DNA of 64,000 bases, taken from Serinus canaria. Its lineage: Eukaryota; Chordata; Aves; Passeriformes; Fringillidae. Location: positions 21,365,649 to 21,429,648 of the forward strand of contig NC_066315.1 of the NCBI RefSeq assembly GCF_022539315.1, given 5' to 3'. Of the stretch, positions 38,650 through 50,800 are shown piece after piece. Numbering within the stretch: the first letter of the stretch is position 1; each line of letters starts with the position of its first letter. A program made the position numbers and the translations under genes. Below the pieces are notes generated by a model that saw only the letters and a list, made by a program, of their open reading frames with translations, had not been told where the DNA came from and did no database searches.

Positions 38650-40219
38650 TAGGAATCAGTGTAATGTTTTTGAATATATATGATCAGGAGGTCATGCCCT
38701 CTTTCCTGGGCATCACCTGCAGAAATGTTTACACATGGAGTGGAAGGAGAGGATCTTGCTTGTGGGAGGCTGGAGCTTCCTGACACAAAAAGGGAGTTTG
38801 CAAAATACCATGTACTACCTTAGGGAATGGAGTAAGCTGAGATAGGGAACTTCATGCAGGAACAACAGAATTTCCAGATATTAGGATGGGAATGAGAGAA
38901 AGGGGGTGTTGGAGAGAAAAGAGAGAGGGAGGTGTTCATTTAAGAGGAAGAGGCCAACTGGAAGTGAAAAGAACCCAAGGAATGTCTTAATGGAAGCATT
39001 GCTGGGTCTTTTGAACACAGCATTGGATTTAAGTCATGGTTATTGCAGAAAGGCAACAGCTGCTGCTTTAGAGCATGAGGCAATTGAACTATTGTAGGCA
39101 CAGAAAAATAATCATAGATACAGAAGAATGCCTTCCAGAGGGACTGTCTTGCACAAGCCACTCCATTTTATGTAACAAAAGCCTGGTGACACAATGCATG
39201 GTTTAGTCATAGGAGTGCCCAGAGTGGACAAATATTGTACATCTGGAAACATTTAAACTAGTAATTATTTTCTGGAAAAATGGCAAATTACTCAAGAAAA
39301 ATGTAGTCCATTGTGTTGGCTTCAGACTGCAGGATGTATGATTCTCCTGACTGCCTTAATCATCACTTTTTTGCTTCTCACCATTACTATGTGGGGACAG
39401 GTGATACAGTAGTGTCAGGGTTGCTGCTGTCACTGCCAGCACTCTGCATCCCACCTGGTTGTCCTGTGCTTTGAGGATATGGACATGATCCTGTGGGACT
39501 TCTCCACCTTGGTTAGACATCACCAGGAAGTCCTGTGCCAGCTGGGGCAATCTCTCCCACCAGAGCTGAAAATATCTGTAACTGTAAAATAACTGTAGCA
39601 CAGCTCGCTCTATTGCCCACTTTCTTCCTGGGCTTCTGTCACAGCAGATTTCTGCCATTCCATTGCTACACAGAGAGAATTCCTTTGGGAGGGATTGTGG
39701 AGCATACCCAACTTGCAGCCTTTCCCTCTCCCCACTGCTGCTGGAGAGGAGTGGCTGGAGCAGAGGCCCAGCAAGGCAGGGACCTTACAGAGAGTTTCCA
39801 TGCCCCGCTGTCCGTGACTAACACAGAATGTTTGATAGCACACATTTAGAATTGCCATAGTACAGCAGTACTCTGTGGTTGACATGTTGCCTCTCAAAGG
39901 GAGCGTTGCCTGCCCTGGAGATGTGCTGCCCAGCTGTATGTGAGTCACAGGAGGCATGTGAAAGATAGATGCCTCCACAGTTGAGATTAGTGGTTGGGCA
40001 ATAATTCAGGACATGGTCTGGCTTGTAGCAGACTCTGCAGTGTCTCTGAAGAGTGACTGCCTGAGATGGAGAGCTTCAGGCCAGTATAAGAAGTCATACA
40101 TGGCACCAAAATGTCAGAGCTGGTGTCTTTTCAGTCATTGATGTGTCAGCATGTTCTAACTGCTGCCTCCCACAGAAGCTTTTCAGAAAATAATTGCTGT
40201 GGTTGTTTTGTCATTACAG

Positions 40220-40447
40220 AAGTAACACTGAAGGTCCATGTAAGCGATGCCAGCACCCATCAGCCAGTAACTGAAGCCTTCATTGAGATTTTTACCAACC
40301 AGATCTCCATTGCATCTGGAACCTCAGGAGCAGATGGCACTGCCTTCCTCAAGTTTCAGTATAAGTTGGGCAATCAGCTGATAGTGACTGCTAGTAAACA
40401 TGCATATGTGCCAAATTCTGCACCATGGAAACCTGTAAGATTGCCTG
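40220..40447 (+). CDS. FAM171A1: FAM171A1 exon 2 (start of ectodomain)
   Basis: This exon encodes 76 codons' worth of the mature N-terminus, beginning [20 protein letters not shown] and ending [11 protein letters not shown] recognise it as FAM171A1 (astroprincin), a single-pass type I membrane protein reported to influence actin stress fibres and cell shape. The segment belongs to the conserved extracellular domain of the FAM171 family and looks beta-rich. The acceptor is tcattacag (to 40219) and the donor is gtaaga (from 40448). Both borders are phase 1: the first base of the leading Glu codon comes from exon 1, and the last G joins TG of the next exon to make Val. The frame stays open upstream to an ATG at 40111, but those 36 codons are intronic by splice logic. 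No N-glycosylation sequon is present in this exon. Confidence 0.95.
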
Positions 40448-41644
40448 GTAAGAGATCTTTATTTTTGTTCTGAGGTAAGATATTGCATCTAAAGGAAGCT
40501 ACATGGTTTTGTATGATGTGTTTTAATGCTTGGGATCCTGGGTGGGAAGAGAAACATCTACACATTTCAAAAATAGTAACACTCCTTCCTCAGTTAAGCT
40601 GCAGCATCAAGGCTGAGTGGAGATTCACTCTCCTTCTGAGAGGTGGACCTGAAGGTCCTCGGTGCAGTGCTACATCAGTTTTCAAACACCTGTTGGTGCT
40701 CCTACAGCTCCATAGAAAAGAGAAATCTATTCCAGATATTTTTCTTTCTGGGAACTCTGTTTCCAAGAACTTTGTTTCAGCAGCTGTGGTGTATTCTTGC
40801 TTCTCTTCCAAGGTGTAGCAACAACTGTTGCACCACAGGCTGTAGTGTACAAAAATGTCCTGTCTTTTAGTTCTTAGCCGTGTCAATAAAACAGTTTTAA
40901 TCTGCAGTTATGTTATCCAGATGTAAGGACTTCTACTAACTTAATTAGCATGCCTTTGCTTCTTCCACAGGCAAACAAGTATAACAATAATACTTGCATG
41001 TTAGTTTTTATCAGACTGCCTCAGAACCTTACATTAGTTATAGGAGAGGAAAAATTGAGTCATGAAGCCTATTTCTCTCTGCTAAAAAGGACAGATTGAG
41101 GGTGGCTTTCAAACTTTGAGATGTAACATCTATATGAAGATCATATCCCAAGTTTCATCTGCCCTTCTTGTAATCCTCAGCTACAATTCAGGTCCATGTA
41201 ATTTGGGAATGGTCTCAGACTTGTATTATACCCAAATCACACCTGAATAACACACACCTCGGGTTTGATAATTAGCCCAGGCCAAAGCCAAGGGAGGTTT
41301 TAAATGCACTAATATTTAAATAGTGTATACATTCCCAGGGCAGTGTTGAATTCCATGCCTTGGCTCCATTTTATTTATTAATATTAACATAGCCAGAAGG
41401 GCTGCGTGACTTGCTGCAAGGTCGAGTAGCAAATGTTATTTGCAGAAGGGGAAAGGAACGTGAATCTCTTCAAACCCAGAATTATGCTTTAGGCAATTCA
41501 ATGTGCTGTTTACTTATCTGCTTTCACTTGCTTCAGATAAGATAGGAGTGCCTTCTTCCACATTTTCTGTACTGTATTCCGCTGTGGTTTTCAGCTTCTT
41601 AATGGAGCTAACAGCAAAGACTAAGTCAAGCTCTTTGGGGTGTG

Positions 41645-42140
41645 GCCGAAGAATAAGAAGCAACTGAAAAGAGTTACAGCCAGGAAAATTTCAAATAAGT
41701 AAAAGGCAACAATTCAACAGTATGCAACAGTAAAAGTAAAAGGCAACAATTCAACAGTATGCAACAGTAAAAGTAAAAGGCAACAATTCCCAGGGAGCAA
41801 CAGTAGCAGCTGTCACAGCTGGTCTGTGGCTGATCAATTAATTCAGTTGTAAATTAGAAACCCAGCCAGGTTCTATAAACTGGCCCCTGGGTTGACACCC
41901 AGGGGCTTCAACCAATCACCAATGGACTATGATCAAATTACTCCATGAACTTCCTAAGCTGCAGACATCTCACTGGCCAGGAAACTGGGAGGTGTTAAGA
42001 GCAGACCAAAGAGTATTATAGACTGGGATGTTTCAAACCTGCCATATAAAGCTGGGGTCAACCAATAAAGGTCTCACTATTGCTACAGAGACCTTGGGGG
42101 TGTGTGTCTGTCTGTCCTGACCCACCCCTCCATGTTGCAA
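41645..42140 (+). mobile_element. LTR-like element with internal 37-bp tandem repeat
   Basis: The block has the order of a retroviral LTR on the + strand: TATAAA at 42045-42050, AATAAA at 42064-42069 only about 14 bp later, then an 8-bp stem (aaggtctc 42068-42075 with gagacctt 42088-42095) just after the poly(A) signal. Its upstream part holds a 37-bp repeat. The likely left end is near tgtggccgaagaataag and the right end near ccacccctcca or gcaaaca. I could not find a clean target duplication, so the ends are approximate and the family is unassigned. There is no coding region. Confidence 0.55.
41701..41789. repeat. 37-bp tandem repeat, about 2.4 copies
   Basis: Copies start with aaaaggcaacaattc at 41701, 41738 and 41775. 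The first two are identical and the third diverges after 15 bases. It lies in the upstream (U3-like) portion of the LTR-like block, where retroviral enhancer repeats often occur. Confidence 0.93.
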
Positions 42141-42189
42141 ACAGCAAAATTGCAATGGGTCCTGCAGAAAGGTTGGGAAATGTGCACTT

Positions 42190-42286
42190 TTAAAGACATT
42201 CAGAACTCAACTGGACAACCCCTGCTTGGTGGAAGAGATGACACCTAGAAGTTCCTTCCAACCATAATTGTTCTGTGACTCTGTTT
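42190..42286 (+). mobile_element. CR1 LINE 3'-end fragment
   Basis: The + strand contains cattcagaactcaactggac, then ggaagagatgacacctagaa, then gttccttccaaccataattg and ttctgtgactctg. These correspond to the forward CR1 3' end, so this copy points the same way as the host gene. It directly follows the LTR-like block, which may have inserted beside or into it. The left limit is uncertain. Confidence 0.75.
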
Positions 42287-43814
42287 AGGAATTTCCCCTG
42301 AGTTTTCTTCTCTTTGAATAAGGTGAAGTGCAGCTTTCTCAGCATACTTCATGTAATTTAAATGGATGAAAGTATGCAATAACCATGTCTTGTCTCTTTC
42401 TGACTTATACCCTAGGTCTTTTGAATGAGATGTACTCTTCTGTAGCCTGGACTTTGTTTGGTTAGTTTTTTGCTTGGTGTTTTTCTTGAATACTGATTTT
42501 GAGGGAGGGGAATGAAACAGGGCATTTTTGTTTTAGTAAATCATTGAAGTTAAAGAGCAGTAATTGTATAGGTTCCACAAAGTCTTTCTTTTCATGGCTG
42601 AAACATGAGCTCAGCTCTGAAAGTAGATTCGTTTCACCTCTGATCGTCCCCCAGTGAAACTGGTAGATAGTTTGCCATTGATTTAATTGGAAGTAGAGTC
42701 CTTTACTTTGCTTCCTGTACCTTGAACCTATTCCTTTCTTTGATTAAAGAAACAAGTTATAACTTGATATGCCCTATGTAGATTTGATAGGGTTGTTCTT
42801 TGAATTAGTCCTGAAAAGGTACATGACATACAAGTTAAGATACTTAGGCCTTTATATTTTGTGTTGACTAAGTCCCCTCTAGTCTTTAAAAAACTTTCCA
42901 ACTGTTTGTATTTAAATGCCTATCATGCTTTTAACTAGCATGGTATAGAACTTTGGAAAAATGTGTAAGTTGTTTGGTTGTTACTTTTAAGCTGGTTTGA
43001 ATGATGGGGAACAGGCAGCACATTTCAATCTTCGTTCTGCAGTATGCAGTCTGGGCACTCCCATACAGCTGCATCCTCATTTCCCAGGAATGCTTGTTAA
43101 CAGTCCTAGGAGCTGTCCCCTGCAGAGCAGATCCCCCACTCTGAGAAGCATTCCACCCAGGGCAGTGTTTAAGCTGCCATGCTGTGTGCTGTGGTAAATG
43201 AACTATGGCCATATTTACCTCAAATGGGAAAATTATAACCATGAGCAGGGAGTAGGTTTGAAAGCTAAAGGGTGGTAATGTACTTTAGCAGAACTTGGCC
43301 AAAGGATCAGGATTCCTGCATCACAGACAATGTGCTTTTGTGATGGTGTTATGCTGAAAAGCTGTGCAGCCACTGAACTTGTGATACTGTTGCAGTAGTT
43401 TCAAGGAGTAAACATCAAGGGTTTTCTGTTCTTATAATTTGGCCAAAATTAGCTTCCCTTATATTAACAAAAATAATTACTACCTCTTTACTGCTTAATC
43501 AGAAGGATTATTTATTTACATAGTGATAAATGGTAGGAGGAAAAGATTTAAGATCTCTTCTTCTGTTAAAATATTTATCAGCAGTGCCATGACTCCACTT
43601 ATTAACAGTTCATAAATTTAACATCACTTGAGTTGTTGAAGTGTTCATGATGGAAGATGTGTTCATCTGTCTACTCTTAACTACGCTTAGATTTTTCTTT
43701 GTAAAAAATTTGGAAGAAAACATTTGTGACTGGTAATCCTTATTTAAAATGACACTTCTTTTGGAGCAGTGTATGCAATGAAGAGAGTGGCACAGTTCAG
43801 AATTCCTTGGTAGA

Positions 43815-44368
43815 GGCAGTGTCATGGTTTAACTCCAGTGATCAACTAAGTACCACACATCTGCTTCCTCCTCCCTCAGCCTCCGTGGGGTGGGGAGGAG
43901 AATCATGCAAAACTAGGAATTCTGGGTTGAGATAAGAACAGTATAATAATTAAAATAAAGTAAAATTTTATAATAGTAATAACAAGAATGAGACTTAACA
44001 GAAAGAGAGTGGGGAGTAAAACCGAGTTAAAGCAAGTGATGCACAATGCAATTGCCCAGCCCATCCCTGAGCAGCAGTTGACCCCTGCCAGACAACTCCT
44101 CCCAGTTTATGCACTGGCCATGACATTCTGTGGTATGAAATTTCCCTTTGGCTAGTCTGTCAACTGTCCTGTTCCAGCTTCTTCTGAAGCATCTCCCTGA
44201 GAAGGTATGGAAAACTGCAAAGTCCTTGACTGAGGGTAAGCACTACTCAGCAGCACCCGCACCATCAGTGTGTTATTGACATTGTTGTCATCCTGAATCC
44301 AAAACCCTGCCCTGTACCAGCAGCAGAGAACAAAACAGCTGCATCCTGGCTGAAACCAGGACAGTCAG
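43815..44368 (-). mobile_element. Solo LTR, avian ERVL-type
   Basis: The LTR body is 43820-44363 (544 bp). It starts tgtcatggtttaactccag and ends gctgaaaccaggaca, the recognisable ends of a widespread bird ERVL-type LTR in reverse orientation; forward copies begin TGTCCTGGTTTCAGCT. It is flanked by ggcag (43815-43819) and gtcag (44364-44368), a 5-bp target duplication with one mismatch, as expected for class III elements of some age. There is no internal retroviral sequence, so it is a solo LTR without protein capacity. The orientation is inferred from remembered family copies. Confidence 0.85.
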
Positions 44369-46648
44369 TCAAAGAAAACTATAGTGTTCTCTGTGGTGAA
44401 ATACAGTTTTAGGAGCAGAGGATGATGGCTGTGGTATTTCTGGGAGAGGAGAGCTCATCTGGAATTGCTTACCTGTAAAATAAGGTTAAAAACTGGGAAA
44501 GCAGAGTATGGTATTTCAGGACTTGTCCTTGGCATAGCCATTCAGGGAAATGTGTGCCCAGCTCTGGATCCATGCTTCAAGAAGAATGTTTAAAACTGTG
44601 GACTTTAATTAGGAGTGGTTAAAATGCACTTTACAGGGAAAGACTTGGAAGTGCTTAATTTATTTTGTTCATTAGCAAGAAAGTTCATGGGGTAATTTGA
44701 TCATAGTCCATCAATACCCTCATAGAGAAGAGAAAACGGGTCTGAGAGAATTCTTCTGTCTAGCAGGCCTGTATAAAAAGAAGATCAAATGTCTGGAAAT
44801 CGAACCTCTATAAATTTTGATGGGTAAAGAGTCACATTGTTTAACTGCCCTCATAATTATTTATGAGAACATTGATGTTGTGGTGTGCTCTTCACACTGG
44901 ACACTGTAAAATAAAACTGGAGGTTTTTTACAACATGTTTTCAAGTTCTGGTACAGCTATTGAATCTGCAGCAGTAATTAATTCAGGGAAGGCTGTAGTT
45001 ATACAGGAATAAGGCTGGATCCTCACTGTCATCCTTCTGGCCTTAAAAGCTGTGTCTTTCTGTCATTGTCATGCTGAGAAGGGATTTTAGAAAAGCCCAA
45101 GGGAAGTTTAGAGGTTATATATTCGTTATAGTCTGGCACATATGGAAGAAGATGTTGGCATGGTTGATTGTATTGAGCTCCCCAGGGTGTCTAAATTATA
45201 TTAGCTTTCTTCATACAAATTAAGTTATTGGAGTAAAGACAAATTTTGTAATTGTGTGGCCTTAGAGCTACTTGCACTAGGCTTTCTTACTTATGTTGCC
45301 TAATTTGTAAATCTGTTTCACATTTGGGCATTGGAAAGAAAATGCCCAGCTGTACTTGCAATAACGTTTTATGTATTTTTTTTAATTTTAATGTTTATAT
45401 ATATCATTAAGACCATCTCTTAGATGGAAGCTTTTTCAGGGTGTTTCTCCTAGTTTTTTTCTCCTTTCTCCCCTGCTTCTCCCAAACATTAAATTTTTGA
45501 TCTTTAAAAGGAGAATATATTTCTTAAAGCAGAAATAGTGTAGTGTTTGTATTGGTAGCTAACATCTATATGGTCTCTTGGATTAATTAATGTGTATTAA
45601 TTAAGAGGAAATTCATAAAATTCCAGAAAATCAGAAGAGTTTGTGTTGTTCTTCTGTTGACTGTTTCTGAGAATGCCTTCCTCAGCTTGCATTTACTTCA
45701 GACTAGGATGAGTACTCTCCAGGTAAGGGATGCTGCCCAGTTATTACTAGTTATTAATAGTAACAAGGTATTACCAAAAAAAACTAGTCTGCATTAGTCT
45801 TCTTCCATCTTTGAAAGCCACATGTGGACTGCAGGCAGTCGTGCTCCTTACTGTTTTCATGGGTGCAGGAGGCAGGTGGGCTCTGTGGCTAATTCCTTCC
45901 ATATTTTGGGTCTGAAGAACTTGGCATGATATTATATCCTGTTATTCACTCTGCAAAGATGTGTGAGCACACTGACACAGCCCCCTGCAAGGAGTGTCAG
46001 TACCCAGTGGGAAGGGAGGTCCTTGCAGGTAGACTTCTTGCAGCAAATAGCATTTATCTGTCCCCTTTCACACTACTGATAGGATGACAGTAGTTCTGCT
46101 ATTAATAGCACTTCCCTGTGTAAGTGGTGACTCAGTACATGCTGCATTTTAAAGCAAATTGTTCTGACTCAGTGATCATACTTTGCCTTTCTGTATAACT
46201 TATGTAAGCATCTCAAAGTTCTTAGAACTTTAATTTCATTAAAATATTCCTGAGGTAAGAAGTATAGCTGTTGCACAGAAAAATAACTCAGCCAGACTGA
46301 GTTAGCATTTCAGTTCTCTTTATGTATTTCTTGTCTTTCTGTGGAGCTGGGAATGTCTTCATATAAGGCACAAAACCCTGCTTTACAGTGCACTCTCCAG
46401 TGCTTCGAGCTGCCATGCGTGACGTGCAGGAGTCAAAGCACAGAACATTTTGTTTAGTTCAGTAGCTGCTCTGGCAATTTAACTGTTTGGTTCAGAAAAT
46501 GTATGTGGTTTCTGCCATGTATACAATATGATTTTAATAGTTTGGGTGGCCTGCTTTTGCAAAAATGTGAAGAAAGTAAGCGCTGTTGTTGGTGGATTAT
46601 GTTATAAGAATTGAAAGATGTGCCACTTCAATCCCTTCTCTCCTGCAG

Positions 46649-46741
46649 TGTTCTCCTCACTGAGCCTTGGCCTTCTTCCTGAACGCTCAGCTACTCTGAT
46701 GGTCTACGATGATGTAGTCCAGATAGTCTCAGGATTTCAAG
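46649..46741 (+). CDS. FAM171A1: FAM171A1 exon 3 (ectodomain)
   Basis: This 93-bp exon encodes [20 protein letters not shown] followed by [10 protein letters not shown], a highly conserved block of FAM171A1. The acceptor is tctcctgcag with a good pyrimidine tract; the donor is gtatgc at 46742. It completes a Val codon started by exon 2 and leaves one G for the next exon, so both borders are phase 1 and its 31-codon length is frame-neutral. No glycosylation sequon or cysteine is present. It lies extracellularly, between the start of the conserved domain and the glycosylated part encoded by the next exons. Confidence 0.95.
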
Positions 46742-49058
46742 GTATGCTGGCTTTGGGAAGTCAGAATTGAAATTGGAGGGATGCTAAAGAAAAAGTCTGA
46801 CAGCCCAGTGCTTTCTGAGCTCTGTCCTGTGAGTGAGACTGGTATTCTTTGGGGAGTTCAGAGTTCCCTGAGGAATGCTTCTCTGTGGGATTGTTTTACC
46901 AAATTAATAGCTGAATTCATCCCTGACTGCTGGGACTAGGGAATTCAAGTTACATGGTAATAAATGAGTTTGGACTTTATAGTGCCATTTGAGAGCTAGA
47001 GATTAAATTTCTTACACTATCTGTTGGATGTTTTTTCATCTAGCCTCATTTAACTATCCTTGAAGGAGACATTTTCTGGTGTTTTAATGTCTAAGATTTT
47101 TCTCTGTTTTTTTTTTTTTTCTTTCTTCCTATTGTGAATGACTTAGATGTTTAGGACATAGAAAAACTGAAAATTTCTTGTATCTGCATTGTTGTATACC
47201 CTGTATAAACTTGCTTTTCCTGTGAACCCCTTGTCAGACTGCCTGCAAACCCAAGTCCTACACATTGAAACCCACTGTATTAGAAAAATTAAGTTTATAT
47301 AACCTTTTTGTAAGGCCAAACACAGATGTTAAATAGCTGTAGTATCAGTTAGAGGAACAGTGTTTTCTGAACTGCACAGTGAAGATTAAAATGTTCATTT
47401 GACTTAGGGGTCTGACATAAATTAGTCCAACTGATGTGCTGGCTGAGGTAAGTCTGTTAATAAAAGAACAGGGGATTTTAAAGATACTTTGAACCAGGGC
47501 ATATCCTTCCTGTGGGCGCTCATTGTGCATAAATGGTGTCTTACTCACAATAAGTCCTATGCTTGCCATCATTTTAAACTCTACTGTGTAGTTAATAAAC
47601 AAGGAAATAGTGCTCTCAATAGTATTCCAAGATAACCTTGTTTTATCTTAGAGAATATAATACAATTATGCCTTCTGACATATTTTTTAGTTAGAAGCCA
47701 TCCAGACACAATAGGCTTTTCATTAGTGATAGCACTAGATATGGCTGGAGCTGGAAATGCATTAAACAAATTAGGTAGCTGATGGAATGCTCAGAAGGAG
47801 CTGGAGAAAGAGCTGCTGTACATATATTCTGCAGTTTGAGAGCTGGACATTGTCTGATGGGGTAAATTAGATGGATGGTGAACTGAGCTAAAACACAAGG
47901 GATTCCATTAGGCAAGACACGAAACATTGTTTATCAACAGTATTCCATCATCATGCTGTATTAAATACTCTTATTCTTATGCAAATGTGCTAATATTATG
48001 CAATTAACTGAAAAAGAACAGTATTTTCATGTTCACAGCTCCCTTCAAACAAACAGGGGATGCTAAAGGACTAGAGGGACATTTAACAGCTGAGTGAGAC
48101 TCATAAATATTTTCAACATGATCTTCTTTCCTTCAGTGAATTGATCCAATGTGTTAACAATATATGTGAATCAGAATCGTTAAACTGCTTCTTCTGGGAT
48201 AGCAGAAAAAAGCATAAAGGAAGAAAGGGGTACCTGGAGTATGCTAAGGATTGGGATTTGAACTTGCAGTCTTGCCCAGTAAAATCTATTTTATGGGTCC
48301 AGTCCTCATTTCTTTTCTTGGGACTTCTCTTGTGATGAAGCCTAAAAGAAAGACAGCCTAGACATTGTTCCAGTATTTGAATGGAGCCTCTCTAGTCTCC
48401 ATCCAAAATCCTTGTGACCTAGTTTTTCTGTTATTTCTCTAATTTACTTCCCAGTAACCTCACACTGTTTCAAAAGAGCTGATCAGGAGTTACCTTAGTG
48501 CAAAAATGAGAGCAAACCAGAACTCATTAAACCAGGAACAGAGTGGGAACACTGGTGTTTGAAGCAGCAGTCAAAGGGAAAGAAAGGCCTGTCTTGGTAC
48601 ACTAAGTTACCAATTGCATTTGAATAATTAATCAAGCAAGCAATGTATTATGCAGTTGAGAAGTTTGTCTGAGTTGATGCAGGATGGCATTACAATCCAC
48701 TGTCAGTAATTGTGAGGGATGGGGCTTGCCAGCCCCTGGGTCACTGAAGTTCTTCAATGGCAGCACAGTGATGGGCTGAATTTCAGTGTGTAGTGAATGG
48801 AGGCTGTGTGGGGACCCTGTCTGTCTCTGACCCATGAGCAATCAGAGCATGAACTGGTGAGACTTCAGATGTTACTTCACATAGATTAAACCTCAAATGC
48901 TGGTGTGGTGCCAGATGTCACATATGCAGTGTGACAAGAGGTGCCTTACAGGGACTCCTTGAGGTTGCTTCCTCGGGAGTGTACTGGCAAACTGGAGGTG
49001 GCAGCATTTAAATTTGGCTGATGTGTTGACAAGAGGCTGTTTAAAGAAGGTAAGATCA

Positions 49059-49273
49059 AAAAAGGAAGGCAGGAAGGCAGGCAGGAGGCAGGAAGGCGAA
49101 GGAAGGAAGGAAGGAAGGAAGGAAGGAAGGACAGGAAGGAAGGAAGGAAGGCAGGAAGGAAGGAAGGAAGGAAGGAAGGAAGGAAGGAAGGAAGGAAGGA
49201 CGGAAGGAAGGAAGGCAGAGGAAGGCGAAGGAAGGAAGGAAGGAAGAAGACAGGAAGGAAGACGGAAGGAAGA
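49059..49273. repeat. (GGAA)n purine tract, about 215 bp
   Basis: Tandem GGAA/AAGG units with scattered C and essentially no T on the + strand. The frames reading KEGRKEGR or LPSFLPSF across it are repeat translations. Such mirror-symmetric purine tracts can form triplex DNA and offer dense ETS-type GGAA cores. Confidence 0.97.
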
Positions 49274-50762
49274 TAAAAAATGGGCATCTTCAGTAATAGA
49301 AGCAATACTACCAGTGATAAGTGCCTACTTGTTGGAAAATACTCTTAAGAGTCTGGTCAGCACAAGTTTCTACCATTTCCAGTTCCCTTAATAAATCTGT
49401 ACCCAGACATATGCCCCAAAATCCACTATGGCCTCTGATAAAGGAGAACATTGGATTATCTTCCAGCAAGGAGGTGACAGAAGGTGAAAGCCTTGGTAGC
49501 TGCTTCCCTCATAAGCTTTTCTCTGGAAGCTCTGTCTTCTGCCCCTTTGGAGTCTCTTGCGAGGTGTGGGAGACCCAGCTGAGGAACTGAGGGGAAAATC
49601 AGGGTGAGTGCCAGGTTTTTGGTGAATAATCAGTGTGGAGAAATTTGTTTTTCTAGGGTGTGAATTAACTACTCTGCACTGATTTATTAAATGCACTGTC
49701 ACAGAGGAGGCTGTTTCTTCACCCTCAAAGCTTATAGCTGAGTTCATTGTTGTGCAGGTTTTCTGCCATAAGAAGGCTTTTTACTGCTTGTAGTACTGAA
49801 GGAACTGGGGTTGGCTTTCTGAACCCTCCTTATCTAGTTAAAATTTGGCAGCTCATGCATCCCTCAGTGCTAAAATTCATCTTTTTTTTTTTTTTAATAG
49901 AAAACCCATAAACTACTCTGTTGCAGACTCAACAATAGTTACTTGGTTTCTAATGTTTGCTTAGTTTGTATCTTTGGAAATAAAACACCAGCTCTTGGCA
50001 CCTGGGATAATGCATCTTAACCAGTGATTTTTACATTGAACTATTGGTGATAATCCTAAGGCCAGTTTCTTTGTTGTGGGTTTTTTCCCCTGTTTTTTCC
50101 TTTGGGTATGTATACCCATGGGCTTTAGGAGCCCACTCAGCAGTGCGGTCAGAGGGTTCCAAAGTGCCTGAGCCCATCGGTCCCCGAGGAACAGCAAACT
50201 GCTACTTGCAGAGCACACAGGATAAATCCTGCCTGAGTTCGTTGCAGTCAGTTTTGTTAATCTTTTACATAGTTTTCCATTTATGCTTAGAAATCAGACA
50301 AGAAAGGGTTTTTTCCCATTTCACACAGGTGTTGTTTAATGACTATTTTAAACACTTAAGGACACTTACTGCCAGTCTTGAGAGCCTGCTGTAAACACTA
50401 AAAGGTTCCAGAAATTAAAAATAAAAGCAATTTCATAGCTTTTTCTTGCAGAATTACCAGAGAAATGACAGCTAAACAACGATCAGCTCTTTGGAGGTGC
50501 TTACTCCTGTACTTTTTTCCTAGCCAATACAACATTTTGTCTGTTGAGTTTTGTTTTCTCACAGCTAGAGCTCTTGCTGGAAAATTATGCAAGAAAGATT
50601 CCAGTCTCTAGGTTAATGACACCGGCAGTTACAAAGCTTAGGAGGAAGTCAAGCTTGTTATTCTTTCTCACAGTGAAGTTACATGTAACCTAAAAGTGCT
50701 GCCAGAGACTAATGGGGGAAAAGATGCAAAATTGTTTTGAGTTGACATCTTTGAATCACATG

Positions 50763-50800
50763 TCTTCTTAATTCACATAGTCCAATGTGAATTAAGAAGA
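50763..50800. repeat. Perfect 16-bp inverted repeat, 6-nt loop
   Basis: tcttcttaattcacat (50763-50778) is the exact reverse complement of atgtgaattaagaaga (50785-50800), separated by agtcca. It is AT-rich and intronic, about 1 kb upstream of exon 4. Confidence 0.95.

Larger units (their letters stand above)
1..40219 (+). other. FAM171A1: FAM171A1 intron 1 (3' part, at least 40.2 kb)
   Basis: Everything upstream of the first recognisable exon reads as one long AT-rich intron ending in tcattacag at 40219. FAM171A1 is known to have a very long first intron after a short signal-peptide exon. No signal-peptide exon and no CpG-island-like promoter is visible here, so exon 1 is inferred to lie before base 1. 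The intron contains three CR1 fragments (4681, 8753, 28262), a solo LTR (23990-24283), TA and TTTA microsatellites, two large perfect hairpins (16301, 24891) and motif clusters near 30.35, 31.7 and 32.7 kb, all listed separately. The rest shows scattered chance frames below 150 codons with no family resemblance. Part of the far 5' end could be intergenic; the sequence alone cannot decide. Confidence 0.75.
40448..46648 (+). other. FAM171A1: FAM171A1 intron 2 (6.2 kb)
   Basis: It runs from donor gtaaga to acceptor tctcctgcag. It carries an LTR-like block (about 41645-42140), a + strand CR1 fragment next to it, and an ERVL-type LTR (43820-44363). The remainder (40.45-41.64, 42.3-43.8 and 44.4-46.65 kb) shows nothing I can assign beyond short chance frames. 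Confidence 0.9.

Noticed and set aside
39356..39978. Overlapping frames near the end of intron 1 considered as retroviral or pseudogene remains
   Set aside because: No reverse transcriptase, protease, Gag or other family signature could be seen, and no LTR is adjacent.
48946..49391. Frames of about 120 codons on both strands
   Set aside because: The proteins are KEGR or LPSF repeats, i.e. translations of the GGAA microsatellite.
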